Shown piece after piece: positions 42,375 to 56,261 of a stretch of DNA of 64,000 nucleotides; position 1 is the first letter of the stretch; every line of letters starts with the position of its first letter. The translations under genes and the position numbers were made by a program. Source of the stretch: Amanita rubescens (lineage: Eukaryota > Basidiomycota > Agaricomycetes > Agaricales > Amanitaceae); the NCBI GenBank assembly GCA_015039365.1, contig WION01000006.1:186001-250000 (forward strand). Reading direction: 5' to 3'. The notes beneath the pieces were generated by a model. That model saw nothing but the letters and a program-made list of their open reading frames with translations, did not search any database and had not been told where the DNA came from.

Positions 42375-42518
42375 ATGTCTAATAGCGGTTTCTACGGTCC
42401 CTCGAAACAAACTATGCGTCCACATGTTCCTATTGAAGACGTGGCGTGGGATTACTATAAGACACAGTACATGAGGGACAAGCGAGTTCTGGCGTTGACT
42501 GCCTCATTGGCCTGTTGA
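42375..42518 (+). CDS. Possible 47-residue small protein
   Basis: ATG at 42375 after a CT-rich leader opens a short frame: MSNSGFYGPSKQTMRPHVPI, then EDVAWDYYKTQYMRDKRVLA and LTASLAC before TGA 42516-42518. The composition is gene-like (amphipathic, aromatic, no low complexity) and the promoter-like context is good, but I do not recognise the protein. It may be a small mitochondrial or membrane-associated subunit, or part of a spliced gene. No signal peptide. Confidence 0.35.
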   Translation: MSNSGFYGPSKQTMRPHVPIEDVAWDYYKTQYMRDKRVLALTASLAC

Positions 42519-42733
42519 AGCATGGGTACTTGTCAGACAACACTCAGTAGCGATTCATTCCATTTTCAAGGAACACGACAAATGAGAACATTCGTATGGA
42601 AAGGTGAGCAAATATTATAATTTCGGGCGTGTCATCGGGATATATCTAAGCATCATCATTAAGGACCGACCTCTAATCTTAATCTGAGATGGGTGTTGTA
42701 ACAGAAAGCCAACTTGAAAGAAAGGTATCAAGA

Positions 42734-44552
42734 TCACTGGGGACGACATTCAGGCTCAGCCCCCATGCCAAATTCATCATCTTCGTCTTCGTCTTCGTCT
42801 TCCCACTCATCTTCGTCGTCTCCTCCAAACTGGGATCGAAAATCCTGGTCAAAGAAGTCCGCACTAGCTGTGAAGGACCGTGAACGCACATCGACAATAT
42901 CACTTTCCTCATATGGTGCTTCATCGACGGTTACTGGGTATGGTTCGGGTTCTGGCTTCTTTGGCGGTAGCAAAGACGCTAGTGCCTAGATGAGGATAGT
43001 ATGAACCCAATAAATCACTGCTGCATCGAGTCTGTCGGACTTTACCTGTCTGTCAACCCTCCTTAACCAGGCTTCATCTGGCATTTCTACTGAGATGATG
43101 ACGTAGAGATCCCCCTTTTGACCGTGGCTTTTATATATGGGCATTCCTTCCCCACGCGCAATAATACAGGTCTCAGGCTTGATGATTTTCCGAGGAGGAC
43201 TTGATATCTTAATACCACGGCCATCTAGGTGTTTCAGGAGAATACGAGAAAAGCCCATGAGTGCCTCGGACAGTGTTATAGTCGCATGTGTGAGTAGATC
43301 ATTCCCAGAACGCTCAAAGGTTGCATGAGGTAGGGCCTTTAGCACGAACACGACGTCACCAGGAGGAAGACCCGGCTGTTTGAGTGCTCGTTAATAATAA
43401 CTGGACAATGACCTGCAGGACAAACCTTCTGGTCGCCCACACCAGCAAGAACTATCCTTTGCCTATCTGTCATCCCCTTCTCAATATTGATTTCAGCGCG
43501 CGTTGTATCGGAGACAGTTTGTTCCCCTTTACATTTCTTACATCTGGTGATTTTCTTAGAACTTTTAAATTGCTGCGGGATCAGGTCATACCTGTCTTTT
43601 TCCTTCAATCTCTCGCCTTTTCCGTTACAATCGTGACATGTAGCTCGCGATGTACCGAATCGAGATGGTGCTATCTGCCATTACGTGTCGGTAACTTTGA
43701 ACAATAGCAGAGAGTATCCTTACCTGTGTCTGTGTAAATGTCCAGCCTTTTCCTTCACAGGTTGAACACGGTTTTGGTTTAGCGTTTCCACGGGCGCCAG
43801 ACCTAAGCAACATTAGCCGCGCACACAGAAGAAGCTACAATACCGTACCCCTTGCACTGCATGCACACTACTTCCTTTTCTAGATTCATCTTTACAGATT
43901 TCCCATTGTAAAGGTCTTCCAGAGTAACTTCATAGGGCACAAGAGAATCTTGTCCCCCAGGTCTCCTCGCGCCGGGAGCCGCACCTGGCCCAAACTCGAA
44001 ACCAAACCCACTCCCGAAAAACTGGGTGAAGATATCTGCGGCATCCATATTGGGCCCTGGGTTCTTAGATAGTCCGTCCACACCAAAACGATCGTAAATC
44101 TCTCGCGTCTGAGAATCACTGAGAATTTCGTAGCTAAGTAAAACGTTAGAATCAGTTGGTGTATCACAATAAACGACGTACGCAGCAAGCATCTCTTGGA
44201 ACTTTTGGCTGGCGCCGGGGTTGTTTATGTTCTTATCCTACTTAAAGGTTGGTGGTTTGGCTTTGACCGCAAACGAACTGCTACATACTGGGTGATGCTC
44301 TTTTGCCTTGAAAAATATTCAGATCCCAATACGACACTGCTCGACCTGAATTCAAGCACCTTTTTCCGATATGCCTTCTTGATGTCCGCTTGAAATGTGG
44401 TCATCAGACCATGGCATATTGGTCTTAAGCAAGAATGATACCTTCTGTCGCATCAGGCGAGATGCCAAGTAGATCATAAAGTTCAGTTTCTACGGGCACT
44501 TAGAGCGATTGTAAGATGACGGTCAAAGGGTACCAAAAAATTATACTTCACT
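42734..44552 (-). CDS. Class A (type I) DnaJ/Hsp40 co-chaperone
   Basis: Hsp70 co-chaperone of the Ydj1/Xdj1 class. Reading the minus strand: PVETELYDLLGISPDATEAD, IKKAYRKK, an 18-nt exon AKEHHP, then DKNINNPGASQKFQE, so HPD spans exons. G/F region FFGSGFGFEFGPG. Four CxxCxGxG-type zinc repeats: CMQCKG, CSTCEGKG, CHDCNGKG, CKKCKGE. Client-binding domain PGLPPGDVVFVLKALPHATF, GNDLLTHATITLSEALMGFS, HLDGRGIKI and GEGMPIYK. An acidic tail ends AEPECRPQ, stop 42734-42736. The C-terminal CRPQ has the CaaX shape used for farnesylation of Ydj1. The start codon appears to be split by a 53-nt intron (A at 44552, TG at 44498-44497). It is divergent from RCM1 over a 400-bp promoter. Confidence 0.88.
44289..44306 (-). 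other. 18-nt micro-exon in the DnaJ gene (encodes HP of HPD)
   Basis: GCAAAAGAGCATCACCCA, preceded on the minus strand by tttttcaag and followed by gtatgtag. It joins ...AYRKK to DKNINN and gives AYRKKAKEHHPDKN, the canonical J-domain. Skipping it deletes the catalytic His-Pro. Confidence 0.85.
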
Positions 44553-44956
44553 TTTTTTTACAAGTTGATTATAGTTGTCTAGTTCGGTAGTGTGTTAAAA
44601 ATGGAAGTGGGTTGGCAAACATCGGCGCCCCATGTTTTGAAGCGGAGCTTTGACATTGTTTGCACAAAATCTTTCGGTCAACCTACACGCGCGTCTCGAT
44701 CTCATTAAAAGGTGAGCGTCTCGGTCTTTTTACTTCTAATGATGTCAATCAATTATTCTTATCTACATTGTCCGACTGGAGATTGACGACTACATTTTAC
44801 TGATCTCATAATTATTGACCTCGACGTTTCTTGACCTTTACTGACATACTTTTTAACAGAATTCAGTGGATATCTAGCCAGAAAGTAGTTAGTTGTACAT
44901 GCACGTCATTCTAGACTTCGTTTCGGAATTTGGCGTCTAATAGAATATATGTTCAG

Positions 44957-46784
44957 ATGAACTTTTACTTTGAGGCGGCTAAGACTCTGGACCGACTCGA
45001 TGCAAAGGAGGGTTCAATCAAGGGTGTCATTGCGACTTTACCAGAAAAGGACCGCAAAAGGACAGCTGCACTGGTAATCGAGACGCTAAAATGTGAGGCC
45101 GTTGCAACCGTACCTCCCAAGGCGAGCAGCTGAGACGAGAGCCGACATAGACAAAGCTGTCTTGAAGGACATCATCACTGCATCTGGTCTCTTGAAACAA
45201 GAGCGCAAGATCAAGTCCCCGAACCTGGCCCTTGTCCTGGTGCACGATCTACTATTAGCACCCGGAGGCATACAAGCGGGTGACGGGCCTATTAAACAAG
45301 CTGTGCTAAGGCACAAGACTCGGCTGCATGGTGAACTTCAGAGGCTCAAGATCAAACGAGGAGCAAAGTCCAATACTGAACTAGCCCTTTCACCGGATGA
45401 GAGAGTTGGTGAGATACGAGTTCTTTTTTCATGACCGTGTCTACCATGTGATCCAGCGCAAATACCCCGTTATGCTCGTGTCAATACAATTTCCTGGACA
45501 ACTGAAGAGGCGATACCGTATTATGTATCAAAAGGCTACAGCCTTGAAGAATCCGCTGTAAATAAGTAAGTTCTGACACCTTCGAGACGCGTCTCTGGTG
45601 TTGACGTGCAGGAAGCAAGACCTTTTGCAAAGACGAACACATTGCCGACCTCCTTCTTTTTCCCTCTGAAACATCATTTCACGAAGACCCCAATTATATA
45701 TACGGTAAACTAATTCTACAGGATAAGGCATCGTGTTTTCCTGCCGTGATATTGGATCCGCCTTGCGGAGAGGACGCGGTAGTTATCGACGCCACAGCAG
45801 CACCAGGGAACAAGACTTCACATCTCAGTGCTTTGATGCACAACACTGGAAAGGTACTGGCGGACACGCTAGGACAAATGAGGATATTCACTTACATGTC
45901 CCAAGCTCTATGCTTTCGAGAGGAACAAGAAGAGATATGCTACTCTCAAACATATGCTTGACAAAGCTGGCTGCCGCAATGTTGAAGCTTTGAATTTGGA
46001 TTTTCTAGCTGTAGATCCAAAAGATCCGAGATTCTGTATGGCCACGCATATGTAAGTCCATAGCCTTCTCGGGTCTGGCACGCAGAACTTACACCTGAGC
46101 TCAAGCCTGTTAGATCCCTCATGCAGCGGCTCTGGAATAATAAATCGGCTAGATCACCTGATGGAAACAGGTGCACATCTTGAATTTAATTCTCAGAATC
46201 TCCGACTGCCTTCTAAACTACAGTCCGATAGAACAGGAAGTTGAAGACAGGGATGAAGAACGTCTTCATAAGCTAGCCGCGTTTCAAAAAACAATGCTGA
46301 AACATGCAATGACATGTGAGCTTCACAGGTCTATCCCTCGAATCTGGGGTAATGATGTTCAGTCCCCAATGTCACAAGAATCGTGTACTCGACGTGCAGC
46401 GTGCATGCCATTGAGAACGAGCATGTGGTCCAGGCAACCTTGGACACGAAAGAAGCTAAAGTTGGCAAATTTACTTTAGCCCCCCAAAATGAAGTTTTAC
46501 CAACTTGGCAACGTCGTGGGCAGAAAGGGCAACTGTCTGACCATAGTAAGTACACCGAAATGTTTCCGTTCCGGACGTCCCTAAATACACTTGTTTCAGA
46601 CGACGCAGCGTCTCTAGTTCGTTGTGTTCCAGGGGAAGATCGTACCAACGGATTCTTCGTGGCGTGCTTTGTGAAACCAAAGGAGTCATTGGCGAGGATA
46701 GGAGAGTTGAAAAGTTCGCGTGCAGTCACTGATGAGCAGCATTCGAACCGGCCTCGCAAGAAGCAGAGACTGGACTCGTTCTAG
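44957..46784 (+). CDS. RCM1: 25S rRNA cytosine-C5 methyltransferase (Rcm1/NSUN5)
   Basis: Nucleolar SAM-dependent m5C methyltransferase of the NOL1/NOP2/Sun family that modifies large-subunit rRNA. Start ATG 44957 (MNFYFEAAKTLDRLDAKEGS); an in-frame stop precedes no better ATG. N-terminal helical domain with GSIKGVIATLPEKDRKR and SPNLALVLVHDLLLA, then RIPRYARVNTISWTTEEA. The SAM-binding motif is VVIDATAAPGNKTSHLSAL (about 45780-45835). LLDPSCSGSGI (about 46100) and YSTCSVHAIENE (about 46383) hold the two cysteines of the family. The tail is basic (RPRKKQRLDSF), stop 46782-46784. Introns are short and regular. The architecture matches NSUN5/Rcm1 rather than Nop2. Confidence 0.9.
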
Positions 46785-47023
46785 TACCGGGACGATCAAG
46801 TTGCCTGGTTAGCAACTTAAACCAAGTCAGACTGAACCACATAACTAGTACTATTCCGAGAACAAGGGATTAATTAGTGAATACTGTGGGATTCGTATTT
46901 GGAGACAAGTAAGTACGATACACGACTGGATCTGCTGTAGTAATACCGTGTTCGACAAGCTGTTAGGAAAGGTTAATACGAATTCATCAGAACAGAAGAT
47001 AACACAAGTTAAACCGGTTTTCT

Positions 47024-48843
47024 TTAGCTAATTTGTTGCTGTGCATATTGCCCTTGGTAGTAGGCCGCATAATCTTGACCGGAATACCCAGCACCCTGAT
47101 TATATCCAGCCCACGCACCCCCGTTGTAAGCATAGCCGCCGTAACCAGGTTGAGGTGGCCGATAGCCAGTATTTTGAGGTGGACCAGACTGCTGCCAAGC
47201 TTCTGGACGCCGCCATGGCGGGATGTTGGTACCGCCACCGGTAATATCATGACCCATGGCTGGGCCAACCCATGATGTCTTGGGTGCATCGATGCTGGCG
47301 CCACCTCCTTCACCCAGTTCTGCCATCAAGCTGGCGTATTCAGAATCGAATCCACCCCGAGTTGGGGGGCCGTTTGGTTGGGGCGGAGAGATTGGAGCAT
47401 TAGGGTCTTTATTGACTGTACAGTCCCGGGCCATGTGTCCAGCGCTGCCACAGATTCGGCAGATAATGTTAGCAGTGAAATTACGCTGCTCCGGGCAATC
47501 GTATTTGCGATGGCCAACACCACCACAGTTTTGACAAATTTGATTTTCGTCATCGCGGAGAGTACCGTTAAGCGCCGCCAGCTCCCTGAGCTGGTTGCGT
47601 TTATGGTCATTCTGACCTTCGGGAGTAGATGCTGCCTACTGATGGTTAGTAAAGGGAGCCCAGATAGAGGATATATGATTTACAGTTTCTATCACTTTGT
47701 TGATCATTTTGACGCAAGTGGATACCTTTTCTTCTGAGTCGGCGATAACGAGACAATGAAGATCTTCCTCTGCGTCTTCGGCGTACTGGTCTGGTCTCGC
47801 TTTTCCTTCCTTCACGCTACCCTTACCACGGATGCTGATTTTAGCACCGCTTTCCCTTTCCATCTTCTTCAAACTGTTCCCTCTGGGGCCCACAAGGAGA
47901 CCAAAGAAGTTGATTTCAGGAAATTCTTTCACAGGGATATAAACCTTGTCCGAAGGGCGTTGTGATCTTTTTTGTTGATGATATTCGACAGGAGGACGGA
48001 AGTTCGGATCATTTTTGAGTGCTCGGTCGACGAGTTTAATGCGCTCGTCTTCCAATTTTTTTCGGTAGCGTACCTCGCGGGTGTTGGTCCTGCGACCATG
48101 TGAGTCATAAGTTGGTGGGGGTGAAGGTGATCTGATATGATGCATTCAGTATATGCATCATTTACATGCACAAAATGTTACCTTTCACGTTCCGGTGGAA
48201 TGAAGTCATTCAACCGGAGCTTACGGTTGATTTCTTCTAACCGCAAATGAATGGCGTAGTTATCAAGTTGGGCCTGAGAAACGCCAGCAGCGGAAATGGC
48301 GGTTGGAAGACCTGGTATCTCAGACTTGACCTCGCCCCAGCGACTTCGCCTCTTGCGAGGTGCATTAGGATCAACTGATTGTGGATAAGAGGAACATGTC
48401 AAGGTTAGTATCAAATCATGAGGTTAGTAATGCGTGAGTCAGATGCTGGATGCATCCCAGGTACAGTTAGTATATGCTAAATGCATTCCAGGATCGCTAA
48501 CTAGAAGTCGCTATGAAAGTTTCGACGACCGGTATGACGCGGAAAAGCGCCAAAATGAAGATAAGACAATCACTTACATTTAGGATCACCATTTGACGGC
48601 GATTCTTCTCTGCCTCTTTTTCCTGGGCTCTCGTGATCACTTGATGCAGAGGGACGCGGATAAGCAGATGGAGACGGTTGAGCTAATTGAGGTGGGGCTG
48701 TTTCTTCCGTTGGTGCTGGTCCAAAACGACGTCGCTGGCCAAGGGGAACTATAGAAATTTGTCAATAACGAAGAAGCGAGGATGAATAAGGGCAACTTGC
48801 CATCGTTCGTGCCCGTAATTTGGCGAGTTGCAGGTTTCCACAT
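47024..48843 (-). CDS. MSL5: Branchpoint-binding protein (BBP/SF1)
   Basis: Splicing factor that recognises the intron branchpoint in the early spliceosome. Start ATG 48841-48843 ([16 protein letters not shown]). A disordered stretch with [18 protein letters not shown] follows, then the helix-hairpin [20 protein letters not shown] and [20 protein letters not shown]. The KH-QUA2 domain reads [20 protein letters not shown] and [16 protein letters not shown]. Two CCHC knuckles follow: [14 protein letters not shown] and [14 protein letters not shown]. The end is a Gly/Tyr/Gln-rich tail ([12 protein letters not shown]), stop 47024-47026. The order and length match fungal BBP. It is divergent from SSL2 with about 200 bp between starts. 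Confidence 0.93.
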
Positions 48844-49045
48844 AATTTCTTAAAGAATAAGAGAATTTCGGGTCAGAGCAAAACAGTCGTGATGGAACAG
48901 GTGACAAAGTCTGGGCTCTGTCCTACCATTTTCGAGCTCCTATTTAAACTCCGCTCAAATTCCGATGACTAATTCTCCGTCTCCGAGCTGACGCATCTCA
49001 GAACAGCACCTCGTGTGGGTTTTGTTGGAGAGGAAAGCACTAGGC

Positions 49046-52373
<3,328 letters not shown>

Positions 52374-53004
52374 AGTACCACTGTTTCGGGGTTGCATATT
52401 TAGTATGTAGCATACCAATATGTAAATAGACTAATTTTGTAAGGGCGGATTAGCCGTTTCGGTGATTGTCAAAAATTAGATCAGAAATGATTTGGCTCGA
52501 TTGCAACACGTGGATAGGGTAAAGTGGTTCAAGCCGGACTCGGTGCCAATGATGTGAACCACATTGCACAATGAGGATCAAACGACCGGGCAAACTGACT
52601 CCAGCTAACTGTATGGGCGACGACCCTTGCCAATCACCCGGCAGCTGACGGGAGACATAGTACCGTTATTAGCGCGTCAAGGGATATTCACCATGCATCT
52701 CGCTAGAAACCACGATTGTGAAGAAGGTAATGCGGCACCCCGTCTTCCAGTGGCAATGATCAACTTATTGCTTTAGTTCTAGGCACAGCCATTGTGAGAT
52801 CTACGGCTCAGAAAAGGACAGGCAGGCAACTACCTTCGCCTGCTTTTCCAGGGTCACAGTATCTTTGGCCGGACCCCCAATGTATGTTCGATCGCATTTC
52901 TTAAAATGGTTGCGACCGACGTATCGTTCGGAGGTTCATTTATATGCTCGCTGCCCACTCCCCCAAATCCGATTTTCTCTGCCCTTTATTCTTTCCCCTC
53001 TCAA
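52374..53004. other. Intergenic, bZIP promoter
   Basis: Between SSL2 and the bZIP gene. No coding sequence recognised; the last 100 bp are pyrimidine-rich. Confidence 0.45.
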
Positions 53005-54038
53005 ATGTCCTCTAAAAGAGGTCGCAAAAGAAACGACAGTCTACCTCCAAACCGCGCTCGAGATGTACAGCGAGCATTCCGCGCTCGACGCGCCGCGCAT
53101 CTACAGGTATGTCGGAACATGTGAGATAGTCTCATATAGGTTGCGGTGGCTCATTTTTTCAATAGGCGTTAGAACAGAGGGTCTCGGAGTTGGAAGAAGA
53201 GAATGGTTATCTCCGACAAGCATTGAACCTCCCTCCGTCCAATAGGCCACCGCTTGGAAAAGGCCCGACAGGGAAAGATCAACCGAAGCAATTGGAGTCG
53301 GACTTGACCACCGTATCGAGTATAATTGGGCTACCATCTGGTAGAGGATCCTCAAATAGCGATTCCCCAACTTCGCGAACGAGTTCCTTGTCTCCTACCT
53401 TTACCTTGCCTCCGCGTCGCTCTGCGCCGGTCACCGAAAGTGGATCATGGGACGATACGATACTTTCGAGCGAGCAACACTCGGATTTTTCTGTCTCATC
53501 TCCCTCGTCCTATCCTATTGCAATGAGCGCTCCGCCGCCTATGAAACCACTCCACCATTATGCGTCTTACCCCGGAAGCTCGCTTCCAGCGCCATCGCGT
53601 AGCTCTGTTGCCAGCTTGTACCTCACGACGACATCGCAATATCCGTCGGACAGAATGTCAAGTTCTACATACAACGGCTATCTCGTCCGTGGTGAAACAT
53701 CCAGACAGTACTCTCACTCTACGTTCCAATCCACCGACATTGAGATGCATCCTCCTCACACCGCACCTCCCGCTATACCCATTCCACACACCGACCATCG
53801 CGAATTACCAATGGTATTTCCACATCGGCGGTCCCTGGTCGACTCACCGCAGAGCTATGTGTACCCACATCTTCCACATCCATCTCCGATTCAGCAGAAT
53901 TTTCGAGGCCCGGAATATCTTCGACTGCAGGACAGTAACGGTCACCTGCCCATGAATTCAGTTTCCCACCCGCAGCCACAACCGCAGCACCCGAGAAGCG
54001 TGTTCGGACCTGACGGGCATATGAACACAATATCTTGA
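53005..54038 (+). CDS. bZIP transcription factor
   Basis: Nuclear DNA-binding protein with the bZIP at its N-terminus. Exon 1 (53005-53106) reads MSSKRGRKRNDSLPPNRARD and VQRAFRARRAAHLQ, the basic region with the fungal N-x(7)-R spacing. Exon 2 from 53166 continues ALEQRVSELEEENGYLRQAL, a short leucine zipper. The rest (about 280 residues) is disordered, rich in Ser, Pro, Tyr and His, with no second domain. The stop is at 54036-54038. An upstream in-frame ATG at 52906 adds only non-conserved residues, so the start before the basic region is preferred. The basic region (RARDVQRAFRARR) resembles AP-1/Pap1-like fungal bZIPs. Targets are unknown. Confidence 0.8.
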
Positions 54039-54625
54039 TCGTACTTTTCCTCATTAGCGCATCAAGTCACTAACTAATGGCCATTGGTCTACTTTTATTT
54101 AACACTGGACTAGCCGAGCATTGAACGTAAAAACTGTATCGTTAATTTTGCTTGCATCGACGGTTCTCTCTCGTCATTATACCTAGAATAATTTAGTCTA
54201 TCGCCCATGATTATTTTTTTGTTACAGTACTCTGTACAATCTATTTAGGCAAGGGAGCCGGAGCGGAAACCGGGTTCATTCAATTCAATGTGGTGCGCGG
54301 TCACTGGAATTTTTATTACGCAGATCTGGGCTGTCCATTTTAGATGTTGTGGGCTTCTGGGGTAAGTACGACCCCCGGATAAGAACCGATCGGGGTTTGA
54401 TCTTGGGATTGAAAACTCAAACCCAACAGATTCTGCGGCTGAAACAGAAAAAGAAACATCCCAAAGACACGGAGAGACTAACGAATTACGCCGATGATGG
54501 TATTCAGGGGTATTTATCTAGGTTAAAACTAAGCACTGATTGTAAAGAAATCTGATCAGATGGAGAACTCGGCGCTAGTAAGGCTAAATGGAGGCTAAAT
54601 GATAACGGTCATCAGATGGGCGGTG
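54039..54625. other. Intergenic between convergent genes
   Basis: 3' flanks of the bZIP gene and UNG1. A short open frame at 54349-54555 shows no resemblance to a family. Confidence 0.5.
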
Positions 54626-56123
54626 TCACGCATCGTCCAGTTTGAGATTGCACCAGTCAACTCGGCCGTTGGGGCCGTACTTATCTTGTAGCCATTGATT
54701 GGCACTCTTGAAGTGACCGTTGCCAATGAAACGAGGACCACTACGGGTATTGGCCAGCGGAGATGGATGCTGTGGCATAAAATCAGCTATATATGACAGC
54801 GATGGCGGGGATACTTACGGGACTCTTGAGAATTAAATGTTTTTTCTAAGGAATTTTTCGGTTAGTCATAGGCATAGTTTAAACAGGACAGCATACCGCA
54901 TTCAGTTTGGACACTCTCTTGGCAGCCCAGGCGCCCCAAGCAAGGAAAACCACGCCCCGAGCGACTCCGCTAGTCTCGGCGGAATCTGACGAGAGGTTGG
55001 CACCGCCATATCGATCCACGGCGTCGACAACTTTGTCTGTGAATTGCTCCCAGCCCTTATTAGAATGTGAACCGGGTACGCGAGCACGGACGGTAAGGCA
55101 AGTGTTGAGCAACAAAACGCCGTTATTAGCCCATGCAGTAAGGGTGCTTCACAAAGTAGGTTGGAAACGTAAAGATACACGAGACAGTGAGGCATACCCG
55201 TGTTTCGGTGGATCAAAATCGGGGTATTCTGCCTTGAGCTCCGCATAGATCTGAAAGAAGGCGTGTTGGATTGGGCTTTGTATATAGATGAACGCCACTC
55301 ACGTTCCTCAGGGACGGCGGAATAGTGACGCCTGGTTGCACGGAAAAGCACAGGCCTGTTAATGATGAGCGAGAGGACTAATTAACTGCACTGTTTCATC
55401 TTTACCGTGTGCTTGGTTGACACCGTGATATGGATCTACGGGATTTAGGCAAGCGAAGGACAGACAGAATCGAGATGCACTCACCCTGCCCTATAATCAC
55501 CACCTTAACTTTACCCAACGGTGTGTTTGACCACGCGTAGATGTTGCGTGCTGGAAAAGGGTATCCAGATTCCTGTAGTATGCACACGACCAAATAACTC
55601 ACGGGCTGGGAATACGTTTAGGTTCTTGGGTACTTCTGGCCATTGGACACCCTCCTTCCAAAGAAAACGTTTTAGGTCAAGGAAATACGATTTCCGGATC
55701 TCGTCCTTCAAGACCTTCAACCTACAATCGACTCAGTATGATGCTCCAGTTCTTCCGAATCACGTACCAACTCTTGCCCATTGTGTCACATTCGAGAGCA
55801 AGAAATTGTTTTTCCTGTTCAGACAAGGATTCTTGAAAGGCAGAAAGAGAAAACGGAATAGAGTTGAGCTTTGACGAGGAAGCCGTTCCCTGAACGGTAA
55901 TCTTGGTCTTTTTGACGGGGGGCTCTGAATCTCCGTCAATCTTCCCTTGTGAGCTAGAGAACATGTCGGCTAAGGTTCTTTGACGCTTGCCTGATGGCTT
56001 AGAGGTGGAGAAGAAGGTTCGATTGGACGCGTTGGTGGCTGTAGATGAAGTAGCCTCATTTGACGCGTTTTTTGTAGATGTTTCGATGTCTTCAAGGTAT
56101 ACGATGGGCTTGGGGTCAGCCAT
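54626..56123 (-). CDS. UNG1: Uracil-DNA glycosylase (family 1, UNG)
   Basis: Base-excision repair enzyme removing uracil from DNA in nucleus and mitochondria. Start at ATG 56121-56123 ([20 protein letters not shown]). The disordered N-terminus contains [15 protein letters not shown], a PCNA-binding (PIP-like) motif as in other UNGs. Core: [20 protein letters not shown]; the catalytic loop VVIIGQDPYHG, split by an intron after [56 protein letters not shown]; and the His loop LKSPHPSPL. The end is [20 protein letters not shown], stop 54626-54628. All catalytic motifs are present. A longer N-terminus upstream of 56123 (mitochondrial form) cannot be excluded. It is divergent from the dolichol kinase gene. 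Confidence 0.92.
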
Positions 56124-56261
56124 GGGGAGCAGCGTTGGGCGGCTCTTGTGTGGGAGCAGGGTAGCCTTGTAATTAGGAACATGGGGACGCGCCACAGGAC
56201 GTTACGTACACGACTACCAAACAAAGCAAGCGTGTGTAGTACTTTGGCGTCTAACATTTCT

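Noticed and set aside
48929..49045. Earlier start for SSL2 at 49013
   Set aside because: Upstream residues (VLLERKALG) are not conserved, and the next Met at 49046 begins the family-like N-terminus.
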